A stretch of DNA of 64,000 bases, taken from positions 1-64,000 of the forward strand of contig JBLIEU010000012.1 of assembly GCA_047633195.1 (NCBI GenBank), in the 5' to 3' direction. Both the position numbers and the translations under genes were made by a program. A model generated the notes under the pieces. That model made no database searches. It was not told where the DNA came from and was given only the letters and a program-made list of their open reading frames with translations. The DNA comes from JAKVAV01 sp047633195. Its GTDB lineage: Bacteria; Bacteroidota; Bacteroidia; Flavobacteriales_D; Cryomorphaceae. Positions within the stretch are counted from its first letter, which is position 1. Each line of letters opens with the position of its first letter. Of the stretch, positions 9,403 to 19,166 are shown piece by piece.

Positions 9403-10959
9403 ATGCAACGTATTGGTTTATTATTATTCGCGTTTTGCTGGACGATGATTGCGGAGGCGCAGGAGAAACCCAATATCCTGGTGATATGGGGAGATGACAT
9501 TGGAACTTGGAATATCAGCCACAACAACCGAGGCATGATGGGATATCAAACTCCGAATATAGACCGTATTGCAAAAGAGGGTGTCGGTTTTACCGATTAC
9601 TATGGTCAGCAAAGTTGTACCGCAGGTCGTGCTGCCTTCTTAGGAGGAAATGTACCTGTAAGAACAGGTATGACCAAAGTGGGAATGCCAGGTGCAGAAG
9701 AAGGCTGGCAAATGTCAGACGTAACTATCGCTACGGTTCTCAAAAGTTTGGGATACAACACGGGGCAATTTGGAAAAAATCACCAAGGAGATCGAGATGT
9801 TCATCTACCGACTATGCATGGCTTCGACGAGTTCTTTGGAAACCTTTATCACTTAAATGCGGAAGAAGAACCCGAAAATGAAGACTATCCTACTGATTTG
9901 GTCTTGGCCAACGGAAAGACTTTCGTTGAGGTCTATGGCCCGCGAGGAGTTATCCATAGTTGGGCTGACGGCGATGGCGGTCAGAAAATTGAAGACACGG
10001 GAGCCTTGACAAAAAAGCGAATGGAGACCATCGACGATGAGACCATCGCTGCCGCGAAAGAATTCATCAAGAGCCAGGTAGAATCTGGTCAACCCTTCTT
10101 TACATGGTGGAATGCCACTAGAATGCACTTTAGAACGCATGTACGTGAGGACCACAGAAACCCGGGTAACGACGAGTATACCGATGGAATGATAGAGCAT
10201 GACAACCATGTAGGTGAACTATTGGCTCTTCTAGATGAACTTGGAATAGCCGACAATACCATTGTTCTTTATTCTACCGACAATGGTCCACACTACAACA
10301 CCTGGCCTGATGCAGGAACGACCCCTTTTCACGGTGAGAAAAACAGTTCTTGGGAAGGAGCATATCGAGTGCCTGCCTTCGTAAAATGGCCTGGTAATTT
10401 CCCTGCTGATGTGACTGTGAATGGAATTTTTGCCCACGAAGATTGGCTTCCAACATTCGCGGCAGCTGCTGGAGACGATAAAATGGCAGACAAGATCAAA
10501 AAGGGAGTCACTTTGAACGGTAGAAACTACAAGAACTACATCGACGGAGTAAATCAACTAGATTACCTTAAAGGAGAAACAGACGAATCTCAACGAAAAG
10601 GTTTTATATATGTAGATGACGCAGGTCAAGTGGCCGCACTTCGATACACCGACTGGAAAGCCATGTTTTTGGAAAATAGAGCAGATAAGCTTCAAATATG
10701 GTTAGAGCCGTTCATAGAACTTCGTGCACCTTATCTGTTCAACTTGAGAAGGGACCCTTTCGAAAAGGCTATGGTTGGTTCGAATACCTATTACGATTGG
10801 TACATCGATCGAGCCTATATCCTTATCGCAATGCAGGGATATGCATTTAACTTTTTATCCACTTTCGAGGAATATCCACCTAGCCAAACGGCGGGAGATT
10901 GGAGCCTCAGCAAAGTAGAAGAACAGATCAATAAAATGGTCAAACCGACAAACCAGTAA
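9403..10959 (+). CDS. sulfatase (arylsulfatase family), Cys-type, exported
   Basis: Hydrolyses sulfate esters; substrate unknown. 518 residues with a signal peptide ending near AEAQ (residue 20). The metal-binding DD pair follows the first strand (NILVIWGDDIG, about 24-34). The formylglycine signature is C-T-A-G-R at residues 72-76, a C-x-A-x-R variant of the usual C-x-P-x-R. Later metal and substrate motifs (YSTDNGPHYNTWPD, then TPFHGEKNSSWEGAYRVPAFVKWPG) are intact. The Cys must be oxidised to formylglycine by a sulfatase-modifying enzyme, none of which is encoded here. It is followed by a second sulfatase on the same strand, 142 bases away, suggesting a sulfated-polysaccharide or sulfated-lipid degradation pair. 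Confidence 0.88.
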   Translation: MQRIGLLLFAFCWTMIAEAQEKPNILVIWGDDIGTWNISHNNRGMMGYQTPNIDRIAKEGVGFTDYYGQQSCTAGRAAFLGGNVPVRTGMTKVGMPGAEEGWQMSDVTIATVLKSLGYNTGQFGKNHQGDRDVHLPTMHGFDEFFGNLYHLNAEEEPENEDYPTDLVLANGKTFVEVYGPRGVIHSWADGDGGQKIEDTGALTKKRMETIDDETIAAAKEFIKSQVESGQPFFTWWNATRMHFRTHVREDHRNPGNDEYTDGMIEHDNHVGELLALLDELGIADNTIVLYSTDNGPHYNTWPDAGTTPFHGEKNSSWEGAYRVPAFVKWPGNFPADVTVNGIFAHEDWLPTFAAAAGDDKMADKIKKGVTLNGRNYKNYIDGVNQLDYLKGETDESQRKGFIYVDDAGQVAALRYTDWKAMFLENRADKLQIWLEPFIELRAPYLFNLRRDPFEKAMVGSNTYYDWYIDRAYILIAMQGYAFNFLSTFEEYPPSQTAGDWSLSKVEEQINKMVKPTNQ

Positions 10960-10985
10960 AACTGATAAGCGAGAAAATACTAAGC

Positions 10986-11000
10986 CGCTCAATTTGAGCG
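10986..11000 (+). terminator. possible weak terminator between the sulfatases
   Basis: A short hairpin (CGCTC, loop AATTT, GAGCG) is followed by CCTTTATTGTTT. The stem is only five pairs and the T tract is interrupted, so read-through into the second sulfatase is likely. Confidence 0.3.
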
Positions 11001-11101
11001 CCTTTATTGTTTATAATGCTAGGGGACGCTCACTTTTCTTCGGTGACTTTTTCTCTATATTGCAGGCTTAATTTTTAGCCAAACCAGTAATATAAAAATT
11101 T

Positions 11102-13549
11102 ATGTTTAACCCCTTAAAGAAAATTGGTGCCGCGCGCATCAACGCAATGGCTTTTGCCGCTATTGCAATGTTTTTCGTCGGTTGTCAACCTACAAGTGAA
11201 AAGAAAGAATCAACTCAAGAAGAAAATGACTTCAAGGGTAAGATAGCGCTGGATATTAGAGATTCAGAAGCAGATTGGTCGGCATTTACCCCGAAGTCGG
11301 CACCTGAAGGCGCACCGAATATCCTTTTCGTATTGTATGATGATACGGGACTTGGCGCATGGTCTCCATACGGTGGGGCCATTAACATGCCCACGATGGA
11401 TCGTCTGGCTGAGAACGGATTGACTTACACGCAATGGCATACCACGGCGCTCTGCTCACCTACGCGCTCTACTATTCTTACGGGTAGAAACCATCACCTC
11501 AATGGTATGGCTTCGATTACCGAAACAGCCGACGGATACCCAGGGTCAAACGGTAGAGTGCCCGATGATTGTGCTCCTTTTGCACAAATCCTTCGCGACA
11601 ATGGTTGGAGTACTTTTTGGATTGGAAAGAACCATAATGTACCTGAACAAGATGTTGCTCCAGGTGGTAGTCGCAGCGAGTGGCCTACTCAAATTGGTTT
11701 TGACCGTTTCTATGGATTCCTAGGTGGCGAAACCAACAACTGGTACCCTGACCTAGTAGAAGACAATCACTTTATCGAAGCACCTGCTACTCCTGAAGAA
11801 GGGTACCATTTATCTAAAGATCTCGCGGACAAAGCGATTTCAATGCTGCGGAACAAGAATGCGACAAATCCATCGAAGCCTTTCTACATGTGGTTCAACC
11901 CAGGAGCGAACCATGCCCCGCACCACTCACCTGCAGAGTACACAGCAAAGTATGCTGGGAAATTTGATGAAGGTTACGATGCATACCGCGACTGGGTTGT
12001 TGCAAGAATGAAAGAGAAAGGAATTCTTCCTGAGAATACCGACATGGTTGATTTCAATCCAATGCAGGAAGATATGGCCAACGCGATTGATTTTGTGCGT
12101 CCATGGGATGAATTGAATGCGGATGAAAGAAAATTGTTCTCTCGCATGGCTGAGGTTTATGCTGGTTTTTCAGAATACACGGATGCTCAAGTGGGAAGAA
12201 TCATTGATTATTTAGAAGAAACCGGTCAGCTAGAGAATACAATCGTGCTTTACGCTGCCGATAACGGTGCCTCAGGGGAAGGAAGCCCGAACGGATCGGT
12301 TAACGAAAACAAGTTTTTCAATGGCTATCCTGACGAATTAGAGGAGAACATGAAGTACCTCGAGGTATTGGGCGGACCTGATACCTACAATCACTTCCCG
12401 ACGGGATGGGCGGCTGCATTTTCAGCACCCTTCAAGATGTTCAAGCGCTACTCTCAATATGCGGGAGGAACGAATGATCCATTGGTGATTTCTTGGCCAA
12501 AAGGAATTAAGGCAAAAGGGGAGATTCGCCATCAATACCACCATTCAACTGATATTGTTCCTACGCTTCTCGAAGCCTGTGGTTTGGAGATGCCTGACGT
12601 GTACAATGGTGTGGAGCAGACCCCACTTTCAGGTGTGTCTATGGTTTATTCGTTCGATGCAGAGCCTGATGCAGCTACTCAAAAAGAGGTTCAATACTAC
12701 TGCATGCTCGGAACAAGAGGAATCTGGAAAGATGGCTGGAAAGCCGCTGCAGTTCACGCTCCGATCAGCGGAAAAGGAAACTTTGATCAAGATGTTTGGG
12801 AATTGTACCATGTAGCCGAAGACCGATCTGAAAGTCACAATTTGGCTGAAGAGAATCCTGAGAAACTTCAAGAACTCATCGACGAATGGTTCAAGCAGGC
12901 AGAGATCAATAAGGTATTGCCATTGGATGATCGCGGTGCGTCTGAATTATTAACCATCGAGAGGCCTGCTCAAGAGGCACCTCGCGATCGATATGTATAC
13001 TACCCAAATACAGCTCCAGTTCCTGAAGGTGTTGCGGTAAATGTTCGCGGAAGAAATTTCAAGATTTTAGGAAATGTAGAGATCAAAGATGCTGATGCTA
13101 GCGGTGTTATTTTTGCACATGGTTCCCGTTTTGGCGGGCACTCCTTGTTCATCAAGGATAGCAAGCTTCACTACGTTTACAATTTCTTGGGCATTAAGCC
13201 AGAGCAAGTATTCGTTTCAAATAGAAAGTTGGTACCTGGAACGTATACTCTCGGAATGGAATTCTTTCGTGAGAGTGCTGGTGAGTATGGGGAGTCTATT
13301 GGAACTATGAAACTCTACATCGATGAAGATGTGGTAGCTGAAGGTCCTATGAAGACCCAGCCTGCTAAGTTTACCCTTTCGGGAGATGGTCTCTGCGTAG
13401 GATTCGATAGCGGTGATGCTGTTAGCGAATTATACAAAAGCCCAGGCGAGTTTGAAGGAGGAATTATTCAAGGAGTAGGAGTGACCGTTGAGGGTACACC
13501 TTACATCGACTTGGAAGCAGAGGCTAAGCGTCTGATGATGACACAATAA
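11102..13549 (+). CDS. large arylsulfatase lipoprotein, Cys-type
   Basis: 815 residues. The N terminus carries a lipobox-like FFVGC (Cys 28), predicting lipidation and anchoring to the outer or inner membrane. The sulfatase core starts at about residue 70 (APNILFVLYDDTG, DD at 80-81). The formylglycine signature C-S-P-T-R is at 118-122, followed by STILTGRNHH. The metal-site motif AADNGASGEGSPNG and a basic GGTNDPLVISWPKGI segment follow. The C-terminal 200 residues (from about 610) form an extra beta-rich domain seen in long arylsulfatases of this type. The length is well above the roughly 500 residues of the minimal family. It ends 23 bases before a strong terminator. The substrate cannot be read from sequence. 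Confidence 0.88.
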   Translation: MFNPLKKIGAARINAMAFAAIAMFFVGCQPTSEKKESTQEENDFKGKIALDIRDSEADWSAFTPKSAPEGAPNILFVLYDDTGLGAWSPYGGAINMPTMDRLAENGLTYTQWHTTALCSPTRSTILTGRNHHLNGMASITETADGYPGSNGRVPDDCAPFAQILRDNGWSTFWIGKNHNVPEQDVAPGGSRSEWPTQIGFDRFYGFLGGETNNWYPDLVEDNHFIEAPATPEEGYHLSKDLADKAISMLRNKNATNPSKPFYMWFNPGANHAPHHSPAEYTAKYAGKFDEGYDAYRDWVVARMKEKGILPENTDMVDFNPMQEDMANAIDFVRPWDELNADERKLFSRMAEVYAGFSEYTDAQVGRIIDYLEETGQLENTIVLYAADNGASGEGSPNGSVNENKFFNGYPDELEENMKYLEVLGGPDTYNHFPTGWAAAFSAPFKMFKRYSQYAGGTNDPLVISWPKGIKAKGEIRHQYHHSTDIVPTLLEACGLEMPDVYNGVEQTPLSGVSMVYSFDAEPDAATQKEVQYYCMLGTRGIWKDGWKAAAVHAPISGKGNFDQDVWELYHVAEDRSESHNLAEENPEKLQELIDEWFKQAEINKVLPLDDRGASELLTIERPAQEAPRDRYVYYPNTAPVPEGVAVNVRGRNFKILGNVEIKDADASGVIFAHGSRFGGHSLFIKDSKLHYVYNFLGIKPEQVFVSNRKLVPGTYTLGMEFFRESAGEYGESIGTMKLYIDEDVVAEGPMKTQPAKFTLSGDGLCVGFDSGDAVSELYKSPGEFEGGIIQGVGVTVEGTPYIDLEAEAKRLMMTQ

Positions 13550-13571
13550 AGGGTCCGTGAATAGAATTTTT

Positions 13572-13597
13572 AGGGGAGCTTCGGCTCCCCTTTTTTT
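13572..13597 (+). terminator. intrinsic terminator after the sulfatases
   Basis: Perfect 8-pair stem AGGGGAGC / GCTCCCCT (13572-13579 and 13584-13591) with a stable TTCG tetraloop, then a run of seven T (13591-13597). It ends the plus-strand sulfatase transcript and lies just past the 3' end of the convergent gene. Confidence 0.9.
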
Positions 13598-13606
13598 ATG
13601 AAAATT

Positions 13607-13951
13607 TCAGGGGTGCCAAATCACTTCCGTAACTCCCAACTCTCCATATATTCTAAAGGTAAATGAACCTTTTCGTACCAGTGCGATGGGAATGGTCTGA
13701 ATTGGATCAATGGTTTCTGAATTCCAAATGATCTTATTGCAAGAGTCGATGAGCTCTAACCTATCAAAGTTATCAGCTGATTTAAGGTAGTAAAAGGTCG
13801 AGTCAGTCGAGATTTCCAAGTCGCTCTGCCACCGAAATTCATGAAAGTCATCTGTTGCTTCTTCGAATAAAAAGGAGGTGTCAGCAGCTACTTGGGCCAA
13901 TAGGGTAAAAGGGAAAAGGACAAGAATAATGTTGGTTAGAACTGTTTTCAT
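13607..13951 (-). CDS. small secreted hypothetical protein
   Basis: 114 residues with a clear signal peptide (MKTVLTNIILVLFPFTLLAQ, cleavage near residue 20). A 94-residue mature part follows, rich in Asp, Ser, Thr and aromatic residues and ending in VTEVIWHP. No family recognised. The regular alternation of hydrophobic and polar residues suggests a small beta-sandwich. It is monocistronic and convergent with the second sulfatase. Confidence 0.6.
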   Translation of the reverse strand: MKTVLTNIILVLFPFTLLAQVAADTSFLFEEATDDFHEFRWQSDLEISTDSTFYYLKSADNFDRLELIDSCNKIIWNSETIDPIQTIPIALVRKGSFTFRIYGELGVTEVIWHP

Positions 13952-14121
13952 AGCGACCCTGATTGATACTAAGCTAGCAAAAAATATTGAATTGGCTTAA
14001 CCCCCCTTTTTGCTCTGTCTGTTTCGGTAGTAAATAGTTTCAATTCAGTGATAGACCTTTATTATATGATAGATTGATTTTATACGCTGCCAATCCCGTC
14101 ATTTGTATAAAATATAAGATC

Positions 14122-14382
14122 ATGAGACTCCCGATAATCAAGCACCTCAACGAATTTGTAAAAGAAAACGACGAAGACTTCATCCAAGAAGCTATTCAAG
14201 TCTTGGAAGCTTTGGCAGAAGCCAAAGGAATCAAAGACGAAGAACTAGAAGTAATGGGCGAGTTACTCTCAAATATGTATGGTGCTCTCGAGGTAAGAAA
14301 GTTGATTGAGGAGCAAAGCATGTCTGACAAAGACGCTCTAAACACCTTTATGAAAAGGGTGACGGGGGCAGTAGAGAAGTAA
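14122..14382 (+). CDS. DUF6952 family small protein
   Basis: 86 residues from ATG 14122. The open frame extends to an ATG at 14074, but the extra residues (MILYAANPVICIKYKI) do not belong to the family, which starts with MRLPIIKHLNEF. The protein is helical and acidic, with a motif-rich centre (KDEELEVMGELLSNMYGA) and a conserved end (ALNTFMKRVTGAVE). It matches the DUF6952 pattern found in Bacteroidota; function unknown. Co-expression with neighbours is not indicated: the next gene is convergent. Confidence 0.75.
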   Translation: MRLPIIKHLNEFVKENDEDFIQEAIQVLEALAEAKGIKDEELEVMGELLSNMYGALEVRKLIEEQSMSDKDALNTFMKRVTGAVEK

Positions 14383-14533
14383 TTTAGTACCTAGTATTGA
14401 GTAACTAGTCGATAGCCGTTTGATGGAAGCTCGTAAAACCGCAAAATTTTCACTGGAGACTGCACACTGATAACTGATAGAAGCCCTCATTAAACATTCA
14501 TTTCATCAGCTACTAAAGACTAGATACTAACAA
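14383..14533. other. intergenic spacer with degenerate CTAGTA-type repeats
   Basis: The spacer between two convergent genes contains several near-copies of short words built on ACTAG/CTAGTA (for example TAGTACCTAGTATTGAG, AACTAGTCGATAG, ACTAGATACTAACAAC). Similar low-complexity spacers are, as I recall, common in this phylum. No gene or clear hairpin terminator was seen. Confidence 0.35.
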
Positions 14534-17500
14534 CTATTCAAGACTTACACTCTTCACATTATCATCCGTAATCCTTTCAATTAAAATCCGTCGTGGGTCG
14601 ATGGCGGCTTTTGCCGGAAGGCTATCGACAATCATGGTGACAGTTGAATTCTCTTCGTCGAATTTCACGCGTTTCCAAGCCATCAATTCTTCCTCATCGC
14701 TATCGGCATAAACTCCGATGTCGATCCATTCTTTCAGCGCGACTTGAGTCTCGTTCCCTAGCGTGTCCGCATACATTTTGCGAGCCATCACATCCATTTT
14801 GACTTCGTACTGTCCGTTGTCGAGTTTGGTCATTCGGGCTTCTTCCAAACGTAAATCGTAAAGTGTAATCTCCTTGAACCAATCATTGATGAGGTAATTC
14901 AAACTGTCTGGAACGCGAGGCTCTAAATGCCTTAAGAAGTCATGCGAATTGGGGTAGGGCGGTTCTGCGTATCGATACTCTTCCAAAAATGATCTCAATG
15001 CCGCATTCACCGAATCGGCACCTATGTAATCCTGCAGCGCATAAAGTATAACTGAACCTTTCCCGTAATGGATGTACCCCTGGTTTTCGACTTTGTAGAG
15101 CGGTAGTTCTTTTTCACTTTCACTCGTTCTTCCGCGCAAGTAACGGTTGTAATCGTACTTCATGAAGTTCTTCATCTTCATGTCGTCCGATTCCTGTCTA
15201 AGCGTCATCAAACTGGAATATTCAGCGAAGCTTTCCGTAAGCATCGTTCCCCCCTGCATATCAGCAGGAACCTCTTGATGCGCCCACCACTGGTGTGCCA
15301 TCTCGTGAGCAATTACCGCGTCGACCACGTTGTTTTCGGTTTCGTCTTCCAGGTTGGTGATAAATCCAAAACTCTCCGAATAGGGCATGGTACCTGGGAA
15401 AGCTTGCGCAAAAGTGGAGAAGCGAGGGAACTCCAAGATCCGTGCTTGCTTGTGGTAGTATGGGCCAAAATTCTCTTCGTAATAAGCCAGTGATTTTCTC
15501 ACCGCACTGATCATTTTTGGGACGTTGACCTCGTGTCCGGGATGGTAATAAATCTCAATATCGATGTCGTTGTATTTCTCACGTGCTACCTCATATCTAG
15601 CTGACATGAAGTTGTAGAAATTCAGAGAGGGTTGATCCAACTTATAGTGGAAATACTTTCTGCCGTCTTCTTCCCATTCTTTAATCAACGATCCAGGTGC
15701 TACTGCTATTTGATCTATTGAAGTGGATATAATCGATTCTACTTCTACCCAATGAGAAATATCGCCTGTAATGTAATTACTGTTGCACGTTACACCACAG
15801 TTTTCTTCCAAATCAGGCGTGCGCTTTTTGCGCGGAAGGCCAAACTTCTTTCGGTCGTTTTTATCACTCAGCTCGGCATTGGCCGAATAGCCCAAACCTG
15901 GCATAACCGAAAAGTTGTTTAGAAAAGTACCGTTTGAAACGATCGATGTATTTCCTTGAGAATTTGAGAAACCTTTGGTCACATAGTCATTCTTAATGCT
16001 AATCTCCTTTTTCTCTCCAGGCTGCCAAGATTCACTCATGGTGTAAATCTGGAAACCGAGAATGGTGTCATTCATTGCCAGTTCAGCACCTGGAATGCTG
16101 ATTTCTGTGTCCCAAGCTTGACTTAAATTGAAGAAGATGGAATCGATGGCCACGTCTTCGTCGTTCTCAAAAATGGCATTCGCTCTTACAAATACATCTC
16201 GATCGTCAGGATGAATGTCAATCTCATACTTGATGGACTTCATTACAGGCAGGGGATGATTCTCGTACTTTTTGTAAGCCAATTCGTAATCAACGACTAA
16301 CTGCTCACTATCTGCGATGCTGTTGTACGAATTGAGGATCTGAGTATTGTAAAAAACCCAACCTCCAACTGCAATCCAAACGGCGGCTAGCACTATCATA
16401 CCATTTCGGTAGCTTCCGCTAAAGTTGGCAATAGCCATTTTGTACTTCTCTTTAAATCCGGAGACAGCACTGCGAGGCCATAATAAGGCGGCTGTTGCCA
16501 ATAGAATAATGGCAAAAAGAAACCAGTACAGATTGAACCAAAGTGTTCCTGTCATTCCTGGACCGAAGCCACTCATATCCGAATAGAATATGCCTGGAGC
16601 ACCTCCAGGGAACAGCATATTTGACCGCCACTCGAAGATAAGGCCACCAATGATATCCCAAGTAATAAAGAACAGTATTCCAGTAAAGTAACCGATGTAG
16701 CGGTTGTTTGTCAAAGTTTGAATGAATACGAAAATGGCGGCAAATACAATGTATCCAGGCAGGGTATCCACAAAGAAATCGATGAAGTATATGTCTAGCT
16801 CAATAGCCGTATAGCCTCGAAAAATTTGGGATAGTATTCCCATGAAAATGAAGATGACTTGCAGCAGAGTCACTGATACCACCAGAGAACTCATTTTTGC
16901 CAAAACCGAAGCAAAAGTGCTGTGCGGTGTTGCGTTAATGACTTCCTGAATATTGGATGTGCGGTCTCTCCACACGAGTTCTCCGCTAAAGAATACCAGA
17001 ATAATAATTAGGAAAAGACCAGTAGCTCCAGCAATGTCGTCGATCACCTTGTAGGTGACGGGATAACTCTGCAAACCAAAGTAATCGTAGCCTTCCAGCA
17101 AACTCACGAAAAGTAGAATTATTCCAAAAATGGAAAGGATTTTAAAAGCTGAACTTTTGACAATACTGAGAAAGCTTGTGGTGAAGAAGCTTTTGAATTG
17201 GAGCCATCCCAGCCCTCCTTTAAAATTCTGGTTAACGGATGGCCGCGATATATTCGCTACCACTGTTTTAACCTCGGGGATAAGACCTTTCTTTTTTCGG
17301 AATTTCATCTTTTCTCGGAAAGAGAAAACCTTGAATGAAATGATCGATACAACGACTCCTATCGTCAGCCAAAGCAGTCGGTTTTGCATAATGATACCCT
17401 CAAAACCAGGGCTTAAAGTGTTTCGTTCAGCAGGTGTAAAGTAACGGCTGTAAACGCTGTAAGTCCTAAGAGCAAACATGTCGACCAGTCCTGCCAAGGT

Positions 17501-18118
17501 CTCATTGTCGATATCGGACAGAAATGTCCCTGAGGCTAAATACACGACGATAAGAGCCATAGCTCCAACGAAAGAAATGATGGTGCTCTTGAAGCGATGT
17601 GCCAAGAAGAAGATAATGGAACCTGCGATGAACATGTTCGGTAGGATGAACATGAAGTAATTTGAAGCAATGGTTTCGAAAAAGAAGGGGCCAATTCGAT
17701 CCGCATCCAGCCATCCAGCGGCAGGGCCAATTATTGCTCCGAGCCCGGCACCAAAGAAAACTCCCATGAGGGGAATACTTGATAAGACAAGCGCTCCTAG
17801 AAATCTACCCCAGAAATATCCGCTCTTTTTGATCGGGAGCGAAAACATGATTTCGTTAAATTGATTGTTGTGATCGCGCAGGGCTGCACTGTTAAAAAAG
17901 GCCGCTGCAAATAACAATCCGAAGATTCCCAAGATCAAAACGAAATTGGTCAGGGTATGAGGGCTGTTCTTGTAAACATTGCCCACTGCTCCACCAATCT
18001 GAACATTGTCGCTGGAAACGGCTCCGAATGCCAATACTGCCACCAACAGAAAGAATACATACACCATCGGACTCTTGAAGGCCGACCGCAGCTCTAGCTT
18101 AAAAAATTCTCCAAACAT
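14534..18118 (-). CDS. ABC-2 permease fused to M1 aminopeptidase
   Basis: 1194 residues combining two functions. Residues 1 to about 580 form an ABC-2 type permease with two sets of roughly six membrane helices. A further helix near 580-600 leads into an extracytoplasmic M1 metallopeptidase region. That region has a gluzincin motif HEMAHQWWAHQ at about residues 932-942, a downstream Glu ligand in LTESFAEYS (about 961), and an upstream aromatic/Gly-rich segment (QAFPGTMPYSESFGF) where M1 enzymes carry the GxMEN-like exopeptidase loop. The canonical GAMEN is not seen, so substrate trimming may differ. It starts 3 bases after the stop codon of the ABC ATPase, so the two are almost certainly co-expressed as one exporter-peptidase system. 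Such fusions are known in Bacteroidota. Confidence 0.88.
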   Translation of the reverse strand: MFGEFFKLELRSAFKSPMVYVFFLLVAVLAFGAVSSDNVQIGGAVGNVYKNSPHTLTNFVLILGIFGLLFAAAFFNSAALRDHNNQFNEIMFSLPIKKSGYFWGRFLGALVLSSIPLMGVFFGAGLGAIIGPAAGWLDADRIGPFFFETIASNYFMFILPNMFIAGSIIFFLAHRFKSTIISFVGAMALIVVYLASGTFLSDIDNETLAGLVDMFALRTYSVYSRYFTPAERNTLSPGFEGIIMQNRLLWLTIGVVVSIISFKVFSFREKMKFRKKKGLIPEVKTVVANISRPSVNQNFKGGLGWLQFKSFFTTSFLSIVKSSAFKILSIFGIILLFVSLLEGYDYFGLQSYPVTYKVIDDIAGATGLFLIIILVFFSGELVWRDRTSNIQEVINATPHSTFASVLAKMSSLVVSVTLLQVIFIFMGILSQIFRGYTAIELDIYFIDFFVDTLPGYIVFAAIFVFIQTLTNNRYIGYFTGILFFITWDIIGGLIFEWRSNMLFPGGAPGIFYSDMSGFGPGMTGTLWFNLYWFLFAIILLATAALLWPRSAVSGFKEKYKMAIANFSGSYRNGMIVLAAVWIAVGGWVFYNTQILNSYNSIADSEQLVVDYELAYKKYENHPLPVMKSIKYEIDIHPDDRDVFVRANAIFENDEDVAIDSIFFNLSQAWDTEISIPGAELAMNDTILGFQIYTMSESWQPGEKKEISIKNDYVTKGFSNSQGNTSIVSNGTFLNNFSVMPGLGYSANAELSDKNDRKKFGLPRKKRTPDLEENCGVTCNSNYITGDISHWVEVESIISTSIDQIAVAPGSLIKEWEEDGRKYFHYKLDQPSLNFYNFMSARYEVAREKYNDIDIEIYYHPGHEVNVPKMISAVRKSLAYYEENFGPYYHKQARILEFPRFSTFAQAFPGTMPYSESFGFITNLEDETENNVVDAVIAHEMAHQWWAHQEVPADMQGGTMLTESFAEYSSLMTLRQESDDMKMKNFMKYDYNRYLRGRTSESEKELPLYKVENQGYIHYGKGSVILYALQDYIGADSVNAALRSFLEEYRYAEPPYPNSHDFLRHLEPRVPDSLNYLINDWFKEITLYDLRLEEARMTKLDNGQYEVKMDVMARKMYADTLGNETQVALKEWIDIGVYADSDEEELMAWKRVKFDEENSTVTMIVDSLPAKAAIDPRRILIERITDDNVKSVSLE

Positions 18119-18121
18119 AGC

Positions 18122-19003
18122 TTATACGGTTTCTGGTTGATTGATCTTAACGAAGAATACGTCCTCTAAATTCGGCTCAACCGAGTTGAATCCTGCTCCA
18201 GGACTTGAGTCGCTGAGTACATGGATTTGTGGTCGCCCTGCTACCATCTTATCACTAATCACATCCATCGATGCTTTGAGTGAGTCGAGTTCTTCGCGCT
18301 CTACCAGCTTGGCCCATACTTTTCCGCGTAGCTCGTCAATCACTGTAAATGGTGACCCTTTGTACACGATTCGTCCCAAATTCATAATTGCCATTTCTGA
18401 ACAAAGCTCTCTAACGTCTTCCACAATGTGGGTAGAGAGAATCACGATTACTTCTTCGCCCACATCGGCCAAGAGGTTGTGAAAGCGATTTCGCTCACCG
18501 GGGTCAAGGCCCGCAGTGGGCTCATCGACGATGATCAATTTTGGGTTGCCGATCAATGCTTGAGCAATACCTACTCGTTGTTTCATTCCACCCGAAAAGC
18601 CCTTGACGCTTTTATTGCGCTTGTCGTAAAGATTTACCTTTTGCAAGAGATACTTCACTAACTCCTTGCGCTCTTTGCCACTGGCGATTCCCTTTAAAAT
18701 AGCCACGTGATCGAGCAATTGCTCGGCCGTTACTCTTGGGTAAACACCAAATTCCTGTGGCAGATATCCCAAGAGCTTTCGCACCTCAATCGGCTGATTT
18801 AGCATATCAATATCGTCAAGCATTACGGTTCCTGAATCGGCCTCCTGCAGGGTGGCTAAGGTCCGCATCAAACTTGATTTTCCAGCGCCGTTTGGCCCTA
18901 GGAGACCGAACATGCCATTCTTTATTTCCAATGAAACATTGTCGAGCGCTTTAACCCCATTCGGGTATGTCTTGCTGAGATTTTCTATGCGTATTGTAGC
19001 CAT
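18122..19003 (-). CDS. ABC transporter ATP-binding protein
   Basis: 293 residues, the cytoplasmic ATPase that should power the fused permease-peptidase downstream. Walker A (GLLGPNGAGKSSL, about residues 33-45), Q-loop (LPQEFGVYP), signature (FSGGMKQRVGIAQAL), Walker B plus catalytic Glu (LIIVDEPTAGLDP) and switch His (STHIVED) are all present. The extra C-terminal 80 residues resemble the DrrA-type regulatory tail of ABC-2 exporters. The stop codon lies 3 bases from the start of the permease gene. On the opposite strand upstream lies a divergent kinase gene, with 163 bases between the starts for both promoters. Confidence 0.92.
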   Translation of the reverse strand: MATIRIENLSKTYPNGVKALDNVSLEIKNGMFGLLGPNGAGKSSLMRTLATLQEADSGTVMLDDIDMLNQPIEVRKLLGYLPQEFGVYPRVTAEQLLDHVAILKGIASGKERKELVKYLLQKVNLYDKRNKSVKGFSGGMKQRVGIAQALIGNPKLIIVDEPTAGLDPGERNRFHNLLADVGEEVIVILSTHIVEDVRELCSEMAIMNLGRIVYKGSPFTVIDELRGKVWAKLVEREELDSLKASMDVISDKMVAGRPQIHVLSDSSPGAGFNSVEPNLEDVFFVKINQPETV

Positions 19004-19154
19004 CTGCGTTGGTGTTTAGGTGGTGCAAAATAGACATGGATATTTAGAGACTTCCGTTTTTATGATAAATTGTTTTACACAAATGAGGACCGGATGGTGA
19101 GTAGGATGAACGGTAAGAAGTTCTTTTCGCTAGGAGTCGATACTTACAAAAACC

Positions 19155-19162
19155 TAACTTTG
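19155..19162 (+). promoter_or_regulatory. -7 promoter box (TAACTTTG) immediately before the kinase gene
   Basis: Exact match to the Bacteroidota -7 consensus TAnnTTTG. The ATG begins only four bases after it, so transcription would start at or next to the start codon and give a leaderless or nearly leaderless mRNA. No convincing -33 TTTG was found at the usual spacing. Confidence 0.4.
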
Positions 19163-19166
19163 GCCC

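Noticed and set aside
9507..10557. Overlapping antisense and shifted frames inside the first sulfatase
   Set aside because: They lack starts with context or any family match; the sulfatase motifs are uninterrupted.
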